Of a DNA stretch of 64,000 bases, positions 23,106 to 40,026 are shown one piece after another. The notes under the pieces were generated by a model. It saw only the letters and a program-made list of their open reading frames with translations, was not told where the DNA came from and made no database searches. The position numbers were made by a program, and so were the translations under genes. Within the stretch, counting starts at the first letter, position 1, and each line of letters starts with the position of its first letter. Origin of the DNA: Basidiobolus meristosporus CBS 931.73. Its lineage: Eukaryota; Basidiobolomycota; Basidiobolomycetes; Basidiobolales; Basidiobolaceae. Where the stretch lies: positions 57,062-121,061 of the forward strand of contig MCFE01000235.1 in assembly GCA_002104905.1 (NCBI GenBank), read 5' to 3'.

Positions 23106-23801
23106 TGTTGTATCCAAGAGAAAAGTGTAATAAAACTCTTGGAGTTAACTGAACCTAAGTGATAACTAAGCACAGAATCTTAGAATTGTCAAGGGTGACA
23201 GAAATATTAGCAGAGAAGTTCTGGTCTAATATTGGTTTTGTATATAGTTGAGTTGGGCTATAAAGGCAACAGAGTTGGTTTGCTATACAGGCTAGGCTTG
23301 GTGTTCTTGGGAATACTAGATGTGCTAGGCTTGGGTGGATTTTAGAACAGAATTGTTGAATTCTTGATTTTGCTGAAGCACAATTCTAATTTTGTTGAGA
23401 CACACACTAAACCAAAAGGTTCAGTAAACTTTATTTATACTTTTCTGATTGAGTTGCATTAGTGAGCGCTAAGAGACTGGACTAATTGAAATCTATTGGG
23501 GTGTTGATAGGTGCATAAGATAAATGAAAAATTGCATCATTAATCAGCTGATGTCTTGGCAACTGCTAAGTGGTTGGATAAATTTCAGATGACTAATCAC
23601 TTGGAAAGGCTTAGCAGATCAGTTGAGGACATAATAACCACATGAAAATTGATCAGGTGTGGCAGCTAAAAATAGATTCTGAGAAGTGATAAAATATACC
23701 ATAACAGGGATCAGTTATGTTTGGGTTAGGGAAGATCAGTTAGGGTACTAGATTTTCTAACAGAGTGAAATTGGCCAAGTTTTAAATGTTGATGCGCAAC
23801 A
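23106..23801 (+). repeat. Solo LTR, family C, copy 1
   Basis: 696 bp, tgttgtatccaag...gatgcgcaaca, with flanks ggtac/ggtat (5-bp duplication, one mismatch). An inverted copy lies at 52928-53625. Confidence 0.85.
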
Positions 23802-24011
23802 GGTATAACTTTTCATGCTAGAGCTAGGCAAATACAAATTAGCTATCTTCCCATCCAGGAAGCTGCAGAAAATAGCCTAGGTTCACTTGGTTTACTCTGT
23901 CACAAATGAGGGGATCACAATTATAATTACAAAACATCAGCTAGAGGCAAAGCTGATTATATTGGATTACAGTGGGGCCTAGTTGATATGAGCTTTTAGT
24001 TAGAGGAGGAG

Positions 24012-24357
24012 TGTTGTAGGTTTTGTAATTACACCTATAAATGGCCTAGACTTAGACACTTACACTGCAGTCTACAAATCTTGGAGAATGCTCCCTAGAC
24101 TTCAGGTGGGGATTTACTTCAAATATATCACCCAAATACAAGATACCTGGGACATGAAATATTGCAACAATGGCCAAACAGCCCCATACTTTGCATACAT
24201 GCTTTGGGGACCTCTGTAAACATATTCTATATGCTGGTCTTGTCAGTACCATGTAAACACATATAAACCACTCTTCAATTCAATTAGTTACCAAGTGAAA
24301 ACCACCAAATCTACTTGCTCTTCTAATTACATCAGTGTCTCCAGAATACCTATAGCA
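24012..24357 (+). repeat. Copia-4 3' LTR
   Basis: About 346 bp starting tgttgtaggttttg and ending cctatagca; diverged but colinear with the family. Confidence 0.75.
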
Positions 24358-24965
24358 CTACAAACTAATCACCAAACTCATAGGTAATAAGTTGAGTAAG
24401 GAATGACATGATCTGCTGTAGCAGGCATCTAACTTATTCCAAGGAGCACATCATCAAAATATGGCCAGAATCTCTTGGGTAAGAGCCAAACTCCACACCT
24501 TTTGGTATGCAGCTCACAAAAAGAAGGGAGTGATGACACCTACAAAAGGGACTAGAGTCTAGAAGGGAGAATGAATATATCAGCCAAGCGCTGGGAGGAA
24601 TTTTGTGAATGTTCAAGAGGTGATTATGGGAAAGATGGCAGCAACAAAGCATGTGTTTGCAGGATATATGTGTTACAAACAACATGAGGTATTTGGCAAC
24701 TTTGAAAGCCTTGTACTGAGCAGCCATCAAGTCCAGGGATTATAAATATCTCGATAGCAGCTGGTGTGCATGTGTGTTGAGGTTGACATGCAGGAGGCAA
24801 AAGTATTTTTTGATTCGGACTGCATGTGGAATACCCATGGTAATGTGGGTAAAATAATAAAGAGGGATGATTTTACAGTGCCATGTGTGAATGATATGAG
24901 CGGGGGGGGGGTAACAAAGTGCAATACAATTTGGGGAATTGGTATGATGTCATTGTACAATTGAA
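24358..24965 (+). pseudogene. T repeat copy 4 (C-terminal part)
   Basis: Matches copy 2 at about 18.65-19.1 kb, including the block AKVFFDSDCMWNTHGNVG (24764-24964). A run of 11 G lies at 24901-24912. No intact frame. Confidence 0.5.
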
Positions 24966-25024
24966 AGCAGTTCCCCACCTCCATATCACACCCAAACTCC
25001 TATTACCGCTTTCAGCAGACAACA

Positions 25025-25150
25025 GCCTGGTCAACCTAACCTACTATATGCTGATGAAATGATTACAGACCTATTTACGAGATCACTTGGCCTGTAGGCA
25101 ATTCGAATAGCGAGAATCACCTGCAGGTTTGGTCAATGTGAATATGGAAT
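25025..25150 (+). pseudogene. Copia RNase H scrap
   Basis: Readable scraps LVNLTYYMLMK and GLVNVNMEW correspond to the copia C-terminal LVSLAYCP...DEM and GLVHMNI. It marks the right edge of the repeat region. Confidence 0.5.
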
Positions 25151-26893
25151 GGACCGGGAGCGCTAAGAATCCCCTGTTTGCACCTAGATACTTCCATTAC
25201 ATAATATCACCCGTTGGAGCTAGTTGATGTTGGTTTGAGATGGGGGCACCCTACCAACCCACTGGATACCATCATCCCAAATTCCCAACCAGGCACCTGA
25301 TACCCGAATTAATGGTTGATGGGGTCGGGCCCGGATCCAAACCCGTATCTATCTATCCCCCCTTCCCCTTCCCCTCCCTCCCCCTCACCTTCCCACTATA
25401 TGTGGAGTTAAGAACTGGTCATGGTAACATCTATTGGGAGCACGCCACCAGCGACAGTGAAGATGGTAAGGGGCGTAGAATGGGAAACCAAAATCCCTGC
25501 ATTGTGTAACCCGGCTTCGGGTTTGGATCGCCCCCCCCTCTCACCCTCCCTCACATCCGAATTGCTTGAGGGTAGAGTGGGCTATGTGGCAACATTCCCA
25601 ACGACCAGCGCGTAGAAGCTCCTTTCGCCCTCCACCCCTCGGACCGGCGTTGACATGCCTTAGCCCGATAATTCTCCTGAGCCCAGGGATGGGTGGACGA
25701 TCTTCGGGGACCGAGACGCGTACGGGTACGGATACAGGTTTTGGTGACGAGTGGGGTGGTGAGTGGTGAGTGGTGAACAATGGTGAACACCACAACAAGA
25801 AAGCCGGTTCAAAAACCCGAGCCAGCCCCACCAAGGCCAAGCCGATCCATACTTGGTTTGGGGGGAGCCAGTCCCATACCGAACAAAGAACCACATGAAC
25901 CAGTTCATATTGCCCGCACACTCCCACCTTCTTGACCACCACCATCCCCTCTCCCCGAAGAATTTATCGTAGTTGTGTGTTTACGGGACGGGCGACTGGT
26001 CGTAAGGACTTCCCACCGATGACCTTACAGACCTTCGACTGAGTCCAGGGGGTTTTATTCAATAGCAATCACAATATTTATACTGGTGGCGGAGAGTGGG
26101 AGAATAGATGGGGGGGGTGACGTTGGTGGCAATGGGTGTCAATTAAATGTGTATATAGGAAAAAGGTGGCTCGTATGTGGTTTTCATTGGGTCCGGAACC
26201 CAGATCAGGCACATGGGGGTGAAGTTGCTATTTGATATATGTTAACGATACGTAACGGAAAAGAGGTTATGGTAGGGTAGGGTAAGATAGGGTGGGGTGG
26301 GGTGGGGATCTCCACTTAGCCTCCAACGTCGGAGCAAACACATTCCACCTTCGCAGTAATCTGCCACCACCTGAGATAAGGTGAAGGATCAGGGTCGGCC
26401 CGGTCAGTGGAGATACCTCGGGAGGGGGGATTTTTTCGGGCATGTATAACATATACAAGGCCGGGTTCGAGGGTAGAGAAGTCATCACCATGCCAAAAGA
26501 GCACGTTCGGCGACAGTGTATGTCTTTGGTGAGCTCGAACTCGGCCTGACGGTAAACACCAAGGGAAAGCGGTGAAAGGAATGGAGTACAGAGAACCAAA
26601 AAAAAAATTGGGATTTTTCGCTAGGAGAATAGAATAGACCGGTGTGTGTGATGGCGGGGGGACAACAAAGTAAATGACCGATGGTGGCCAAGCCGCCATG
26701 GATGTCGCGAGTTGCATTGGTGCCTGGGAGATGTAGGCTCAAAATGGATTCGGTGACGAACGATAACAAAATGACACCCGGTGGAGAAGAATTACGGTGA
26801 GGGAGAGTTGGTGGTGACGGGAAGAAACGAGCACAAGTGGGAAAACACAAAACAAAAAACTACGCGCTGATTTCGTAGGTACAAAGCAACTTT
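25151..26893. other. GC-richer spacer, no gene recognised
   Basis: Base composition changes from AT-rich repeats to GC-rich unique sequence. It contains pyrimidine-rich runs (25350-25395) and a G-rich tract of gggta/ggggt units at 26266-26308 downstream of the mei2-like gene. Overlapping open frames on both strands here show no recognisable domain. Confidence 0.6.
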
Positions 26894-28586
26894 CTATTTT
26901 TTACATTGGATTGGTCCGGCAGCATGGTTCGGCGTGACACAGGAAACACTGAGGTTAGCGAAGGAGGTGTCCAACGAATCCTCCAGCGAATTCGAGATCC
27001 CCGAGTCAGTGTCCGAATCAAACTCCTGCCAGTCCACCTTCCAGTCAAGCTTGTTGAACGACTTTGTGCATGTCGGCTGTTGCTGCACCAAGACGGAGGA
27101 AGGGTGGTTGTATTCTATGTGCTGAGCAGTGGTTCGATTGGCCAGAGAGAAGCTCTCGGTCAATGGCTTGTCATTAGTGGTCATCGCCTTCCCGGGCACA
27201 GGAAATGGCTCCTCGACTCCCCTCAAAGACCCAGTACTGTAGAAGATCTTGGGTCGATAGCTGGGGTCCTTCTCCATGACGCTGGAATTCCGGAACTTCT
27301 CGATCAGGGCGGCTTTCCCTTGGATGTTGGCGTACGAGAGATGGCATATCTTGTCCGAGTTGAACTTGCTCCACTTCCGGCCCACCCGCTTCTCGATGAA
27401 CGAGAGGACGGCCCCGACGTCGATGAAGTTGATGAAGGCGTAACCGACGTTGCAATGGTTCTTGAAATCCATGCGCAGGTAGACGAAGTCGTATTCCCCC
27501 TTGTGGGTTTCGTCCAGGCATTCTAGAAGCATCTTCTGCGTATACCGATTGGGGATATTGCGTATCATGAATGTGGTCCGATTATCGTAGCCCTGGCTGA
27601 TCTTCCACACGTCGATCTGATTGCGTGAGGGGACGATTTTTTCTCTCGACTCGTTGCCTGCGTAATTTGGGGAAAGCTGTCTGGGGGTGATCGGGGCCGG
27701 AGCCATCTGCGATGTGGGGACTGAATCCAGGCGATTCCAGTTGGCACCGAAACCGCCGAGCTGTGGTGGAAATACGTCATGGCTGAGCTTTGCAGAATAC
27801 CCGTATCCAGGGTACTGTGGGCGCTGGGTACGAGGGTCGTGGTCGGCGTAGGACTCGTCGTTCAGCAGCCGAGCGGTAGACGCGAATATGTCCGCATCGA
27901 AGCCGTAGCTGTATTTGGGGGCGACGGCGCTCTCGTGAGAAATTGCCGAGCTTGCCGGGATATCACTCCAGTACATATCGCTCGATCTATGGCTGTGTGA
28001 AGAGACGAAGTTCCCTTTTTTGGGCCCGGGGGCAGGATTCAACTGATTGGGGAACATAAGGTCGCTATCAAACAGTTGGGAGCGCCATTCGTGACTGGAG
28101 GTCGAGGGGTTTGTCATGGCAGACCTCTGGGGCCAGCTCCCCGAAGACGCGGTGTATGTCTGAGAACCTTCGGTGCTCTGACTCGTGCCGGCAGTGTTGA
28201 AGATGTCGAAGATCGATTTGGCGGGAGTACCAGTGCTGCTGCGGTGATTTTTGCCCTTGTGCTACGGAAAAAAATTAGTCGCAGCCCAGACGAATTGGGT
28301 AGCAATGGAGAATTACCTGCACGGAGTGGTGACGATACGGCTGCTGGTGAGCCTCGTGAGCACCGAAGGAGCCATGCGGCTGCGGTGACCTGGAGGGATG
28401 ACCAGCGCTGGGGGAGTTACCGCTGGTGACCTCCTTGTTAGAGTCGCAGAAGGTGTCTGTGGCAGAAACAAGCATAACAGGTGCACTATTGATGCGGCGA
28501 CGACGAGGTGGAGTGTAGGGGGAGGTAAGAGGCTTGGTGCGGTCAACAAGTGAGGGCAGGTGTGGATAAGAGCAAGTCAAAGTCAC
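26894..28586 (-). CDS. Mei2-like RNA-binding protein (C-terminal RRM)
   Basis: Two exons: 28586-28317 and 28261-26894, with a 55-nt intron (gtaattc...ttccgtag) joined in phase 0, giving about 545 residues. Residues about 318-415 form the RRM_2 domain diagnostic of Mei2 proteins (RTTFMIRNIPNRYTQKML, YDFVYLRMDFKNHCNVGYAF, ending KDPSYRPKIFYSTG). The long N-terminus is Ser/Pro/Tyr-rich and apparently disordered. Mei2 proteins bind RNA and promote meiosis in fission yeast; a role in development is inferred, not shown. Only the C-terminal RRM is visible, whereas S. pombe Mei2 has additional RRMs. The start at 28586 is the first ATG of the open exon 1; a TATA-like element lies about 175 nt upstream. 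Confidence 0.88.
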
Positions 28587-28760
28587 AACAAAGAGAGGGA
28601 AAGCGAGCGGGGGCGACTAAGCGAGAGAACGCAACGCGGCACGAGATTGCGCAGGAAGTGAGAATCTATTACAGGTAAAGACTGGAACTCAAAACCGGAA
28701 AGAGGGATAAGCGCACTATGGGTGGCGGATGGTGACGAGAGATTTCTGGAGCGGCAGGGA

Positions 28761-28770
28761 TTTTATAGTG
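28761..28770 (-). promoter_or_regulatory. TATA-like element of the mei2-like gene
   Basis: Minus-strand cactataaaa about 175 nt upstream of the chosen ATG, the only strong TATA-like match close by. Confidence 0.4.
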
Positions 28771-31700
28771 TGGACGGAAGAGGGGACGAAATTCTCAAAA
28801 AATAAGCATCTGTTGTTGGTAAGCTCTGAGCCTCAGTGTTGCGGCAAGTGACTTAATATAAATGTGAATGGCGATGAGATCCGTGAATACTGTGATCATA
28901 ATAGGCCACCATTCTATCTCTCCCTGTTGCTCATTGATCGGACAGTCTATTTTATACATCACCACCGTATTATATTGGAATATTCAGATCCATCAATAAT
29001 GCAATGGTGATTTTCTAGAGATGTGGAACGACAGGGAATGTGAATTAGAAAGGAAATGGGTGATTAGAATTGTTTGTTGGCCCGATAATGATACATTCTG
29101 TACTCTGAAAATACAAGTAAGGAGATGAGCAAAAAAAGGAAACTGAATGGGAATCCAGAACACAACACAAGCTCCATGTACTTGTTCTGTCCGGCCATTG
29201 ACACCAGCCGAATAGCATTCGGACCCACATATTTGTATGACCCTAGTAGTATAAACACCAGCTCCTACTGGATCCTGGCCCTAATCCAATATTGTAGCCT
29301 GGAGCCGTGATCTGATCCACAGCCGGTGTATCGCCTATGATCTTACCACAGCGGAATTTGGATGGTGCACACGAACAAGCGACCACCCAGAAACGAAGAT
29401 GTGACCTAGCTGAGCATCGTACCAGTTCCCATGGGAAGATCCGCCTCGCCTCGACTCGCCTCCCTGCTCTCCCCGCCCGTTGCCGCCGACTTGAAGCCGC
29501 CGTGAGACTGGGATGCGACGGAAGGGGTGGAGGAGAGGGGAAGCGACAAGCATGCCCCTGCGCCGCATTGCCCGACTCCCTGCCGGGGAGGGAGCGGTGG
29601 AACGATTTACTCAAACTAGCTTCCTCTAAGCCAGTTTGGAAGGTGCAGAGCCTGCGATGCCCTCAACAAAGATAAATCTGTGTAATTGCCCAAAAAAGGA
29701 ATCCCGAAGACCACAGTTCCAAAAGACGAATGAGATCATGGGATTTACAGTGGGCCGCATCATAAAAAGCGGGTGGATAAAACCTGTTCTCCAGATTGGG
29801 TGTCACAATGAACACAATGCATACGAAGCCTATCCAGCGGGCAGAAACAATCGCTGAGATGTTTCTTTGTTACGCTTTCAATATATCTTTTTTCGTCCCC
29901 ACCCCACTGACACTGATGGCTTCGCAGGGTGGGTTGGATGTGCGCTCCCGTGGCCGTGATCGTACAGGAGCAAATCAAGCTAGTGCGAAGGTCCTTGATT
30001 TGGCACACACGAGCTCAGTTTATTAGTCGCACCCACGCATTACATGGATGTATTTGATTCGATCGATATACCCTTGGTAGACCTCCCATTCGTAGAAACA
30101 GTAGGGGGCTTGGCTTGACAAAGCATTGGGGCTAGGGGATGGGTGAGGTGAGGGGGAGGGGATGCTGTCATTCACAGGAGCTTGGGCACGGGTGTCGTAA
30201 ACAAGCGAGGGCTAGGGGGTGAGAGCAACGGCGGACACTAGGAATTCGGAATCCCAGTACTCATGAGCCGCCTTGTTGTGCAGGCCATTGTTTTCCTCAA
30301 AGACGTATGGAGTGGTTACAGCGGTAAACACTCAGTCAGCTGAGGCATTGTACAACTTGGGCCAGTTGACAATCCGAGCAATGCATAGCGACCACACTTC
30401 CCTGCAGGGCCAGGCATCGATTTGGTGTTGGGATTTGTACACAACGGCCTACAACTGCCGCTTCTCACCCCCACTGCATGCCTCATGATGTGTAGAGAGC
30501 CAGCGGCGTTCTAGGGATATATGCCAGTTGGCGATTCACCATCAGTGATCGTATTCTTATAATGAGACCAATGGCTGCATCTGTCAAAATACTTGCGCAG
30601 ACCCATTGTCGGCATTGCTGGGGTTTAGAACAGGTTTTGAAGTCGCCCTCTCGGAGCTGTGGTTGGCGGGTGGCCAGATTATGCTTAAACTATCGCCTGA
30701 TCCATTCGGTTGCAGAATGCGGCTTGCTATAAAACCATGTAGGGGCTTGATTGACAAGAATTTCATTCAACATCTGATCAGCATATATTCATCAGCTGGT
30801 TCACGAGTGCGCTGATACACAGGAATTCATGCGGGTAGTCACAAACGGTGGCTTCTCGCCATTGTGTTTCATCCACACCATCGTAGATGTGAGTAAGGAG
30901 TTGCAACTGATGGATGCAGCCGAGCTCACATGATCCTCGAGTCATCGCAACATGTCCAAGCTCGCCACTCCCCTAGCACACCCAATAGGTGACCGGTGCG
31001 ACTGGCCCAGGCTAATCTAGCGATTTCTCAGCCAGCAAAGCCCATATTGCTCAGAGTTACGTTGCTCAAGACAAGAGGAGACCAACCACGCATGTTCAGC
31101 ATCATGCAAGCCGAAACGTTGGCTTCCCTACCGCCTCTCATGCATTCTCAGTCATGGAATTTCATTTTCCCTTCTCGTTTAGATCCAAGTCATATGTCAG
31201 CACAGGTCGGGTCTGGCCGGATTTGGAAAAGAGCGATGCTTGAAGATGAATATGGCAAAAGTAAAGATTTCACCCCTTTAAAGTTGACACCAACATATTC
31301 TCGAAATGGCCAGGGATTCCATATACGTATCCGAAACATCCACCAGAATCCCACCAACACCGCTCCATACCATGGTGAAGCCAATGTATTCTATGGCCAT
31401 GTGTTACATTCGTGCTAACTAAACATTGGGAATCCTGCGATGGCCCGCCACTTCCATGCCTGTTTGGCCTGATTTGTTGCTGGCGTGGGTTGCTAAGATA
31501 CCGTAGCCCACTGGCCTGAGTCGGTATGCGATTAATCGTACCCTTCTGGTGCTTTATCAGAACTCATTAGTTTCTTATATGGGCAAGATCTTACAACCAG
31601 CATGCATCGAATCGATATGGGAATCTGCAGAATACCACGTAACTGTGTGCACATCAGGCTCAGCATCCGATCTAGATGGGGCCAAGTAGGTGGAAGCCCG

Positions 31701-33874
31701 TAGTGTCCGCACATTCCATTCCATCCCACCAGCCTTGGGGATGCCAGGCCTCCGGTACAATAACGGGTTCCTGATCCTTGCTGCATAGGACGTGGACCAT
31801 TGTCCCAGCCAGGCTCAGACAGCCTTGTGAAGCAATTACTAATATGTCTACGTTGCTGATATGGAAGCCATCCCTTTAGATCTTTTGTACTCAGATCCGA
31901 TCCTAGCTGCTTGGCGTTAGCAAATAATGGGATTCCCGCTGGTGATTGGATGGAACTCTACCATAAGTAGCCTTCTGGTGATACCCCCCAGGTTGCTTGA
32001 AGGGGAGATCAGAAAATGGGTGATTATCACCATACGACGCAGTAAGGAAAAATTCGTCAATTCTCTGCGGAAAATCCTTGATTTGCCCCCTACCCCTACA
32101 AGATGGGTGGTGATAATGGCAATGCTGTGCCATATCACGTGACATGTCTAAATCGAAATTAAAAATTCCCTTTCCCGGCTTATCGTGGGTGTGGATTGGA
32201 GTCCCATATGGGTTGATAGCCAAATGCGTACCTGCGCTTCTGTTAGGAGCGAGGTATTCTCAATAAGGGACATTGGTAATCTACCCAAGATATATCTATT
32301 CATGATGAATAACTGCGCAATATCCAAAATCGAATGGTTGCTGCTGCTGTCCACCCTGAGAATATCTGAGAATGATCAACAAACGGAGATGGGCTTGAAC
32401 CAAAATATGGAATATATTGGGCTACTTTGGAGCCACCTCATCCGATACGAGGGTTTATGCCATTCACGAAGCAATACCATGTTGCCCCCAAAAATCCCAT
32501 CTTTTTAATGTGGCATAGTTCTATGCCCAAATCTGACTGACTATAATAGTCACTTTCAGTCATCCTTGAAAGTCGGCCATCAAATGACCAGGTGCATTCT
32601 GCTGGTAAATTTAGGCTTGAGATCCAGCCCATAACCATGCCACCTCAACCCATCTTCCTGCGCCTAATTCCACTCAATGATAGTGCGTTGTATTTCTGTT
32701 CTGTTTTGATCCACTCTGCGGCCTCAGGTGTGAAGCGGATCTGTACCCAGAGTAACTGATGTGGGCGATGATTATTAGATAGATATACCATGTCCACTTT
32801 GTACTCCTAATAAAGACACGGCTCTCAGCCTTGGTTGCGCCTACTCTTGCTTGGCTTTGCTTCCTATTAATTGTGGTCAGATGAGTATCTATATTGCGGA
32901 ACGAACGCACTCCTTACTACTATACTTTGATCCAGATTTCGTTTACAATATTCTGCTAGTTTTCTGGTAAAGACTACACCCCAGTGATGTTGTGGAATGT
33001 GTTCGTAAATAATTGACCATAAAACTTGGGTGGTAAGCGCCTTCGTTGTAGACAGACCACTCGCTCTGATATATCTGAATATCTATTCAAAAATGACATC
33101 GCAATCTACCAAGCACTTCGCCATCTATACAGACTCTGCTCTTAAGTGCAGTAATACGAAGAGATTGTGGTTCTTGTCAATGCCGATCTGTGACCTGAGA
33201 TACAGCAGCAGGGGACACTTGCCCAATGGGTTGGTTACTTTTTCCTGTACCGGGGACTAAAGCTCATCTTTGGTGCCTCTGGAATTTTGGACCGTGGGGG
33301 TCTAGTGGAAACCGTCTCCAATGTCCGCTCAAACCTCCAATCCAAAGTGCTTTTGGGGGGTGGGATTGGGTGTAGGTACTGAGTGAGCACATAGACATTG
33401 GCCTAAAATAACCAAATTTACAGAGAATGAAAAGATTTCGAATATAAAAAACCCGACGAGACGAGATGATGGTGTGGAGAAAATATGCGGAATCCAAAGA
33501 TTCCTTCATGGTGTGTGGCCCTAAAATAAGCCAGATCTCCCTCGGATAGTTTAGATGGATTTTTTTGGATACCCTGATGATAGCAACAACCTTGCATCAC
33601 TGATTCTATCAAAATCATGAATCGATCCATTCATCCGAATAAAAACAAGATTTCTTGACTTTTTGTAATCGACAAAGTTCGCGACTTTTTGAACCTTACT
33701 GTGCGTGTATTCCTACTGCGCGTATCCACCTTTTCCATTCGAGTTTTCCCCCAACCACACCTTTCGTTTGTTAAACAGGCTACAGCGGTAGAGGTTATTT
33801 GGTCCATCACCTTTGACTTGTTTTCTCGATCCAGCGAGTGAAAGGTTTTGTATATTTTGACGCAATCCAAACCC
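28771..33874. other. 5.1-kb intergenic region between divergent mei2-like and SNF2 genes
   Basis: No domain-bearing frame, tRNA or repeat relic recognised on either strand. Short open frames lack codon continuity and have no plausible splice partners. The right part should hold the SNF2 promoter; no TATA box stands out there. Confidence 0.5.
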
Positions 33875-39603
<5,729 letters not shown>

Positions 39604-40026
39604 GGGGCGAAATCTTCTCGACCTCACGATGGGGAGATTTTCGAATTCTCAGCCGGCCCTATCGCTCTCTCGCCCGCCTAAGCCTGCCTCAACCTTTTGT
39701 ATTTATACGCTTACCAGAATCAATCTCTTTCCTTTCATTTTGTATGTACAAATACCATCCTATCCTCATGCAGTAGGATGTTTGCCACCACTCGAAACCC
39801 CGTCTCCTTCCCCTTCCACAACGGGTGAGGTCCAGCGTGACTGCACTTGCTTCTACCCTCCACTTCAACATTCCCATTCGGAACATTTTATTTTGCGTTT
39901 ATAACATGTATCTACGGGGTCCTCCCCTTCCCCCCTCCCTTCCAGGATTTCCGTGCACAAGGTGAAAAATAAAGAATGAAAAGCTGACCAGCTCCACGGA
40001 TGGTGTTCGTCAGGGGGAATGGGTGC
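39604..40026. terminator. Shared 3' region of two convergent genes
   Basis: 423 bp between the SNF2 stop and the stop of the ARM/SPRY gene on the other strand. AAAATAAAG at about 39966 is a plus-strand polyadenylation-like motif, and minus-strand A-rich motifs lie near 39900 and 39735. No gene. Confidence 0.4.

Larger units (their letters stand above)
22640..24357 (+). mobile_element. Copia-4: degenerate RT/RNase H plus 3' LTR, with nested solo LTR
   Basis: Bases 22640-23105 and 23807-24011 together match the post-RT/RNase H part of Copia-1 (MYIMLGA, YGSNHVA, LTVALFTTGTDYMVA). They are followed by purine tract ttagaggaggag and an LTR at 24012-24357. A 696-bp solo LTR splits the coding part. 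5' part missing. The stretch 22412-22639 to its left is too decayed to assign. Confidence 0.8.

Noticed and set aside
25541-26850. Several overlapping frames of 80-134 codons on both strands
   Set aside because: GC-rich DNA gives chance open frames; they overlap each other, lack motifs and no splice pair joins them convincingly.
26906-27526. 206-codon frame antisense to the mei2-like gene
   Set aside because: Mirror of the RRM exon; no recognisable motif, while the sense strand has a diagnostic RRM_2 domain.
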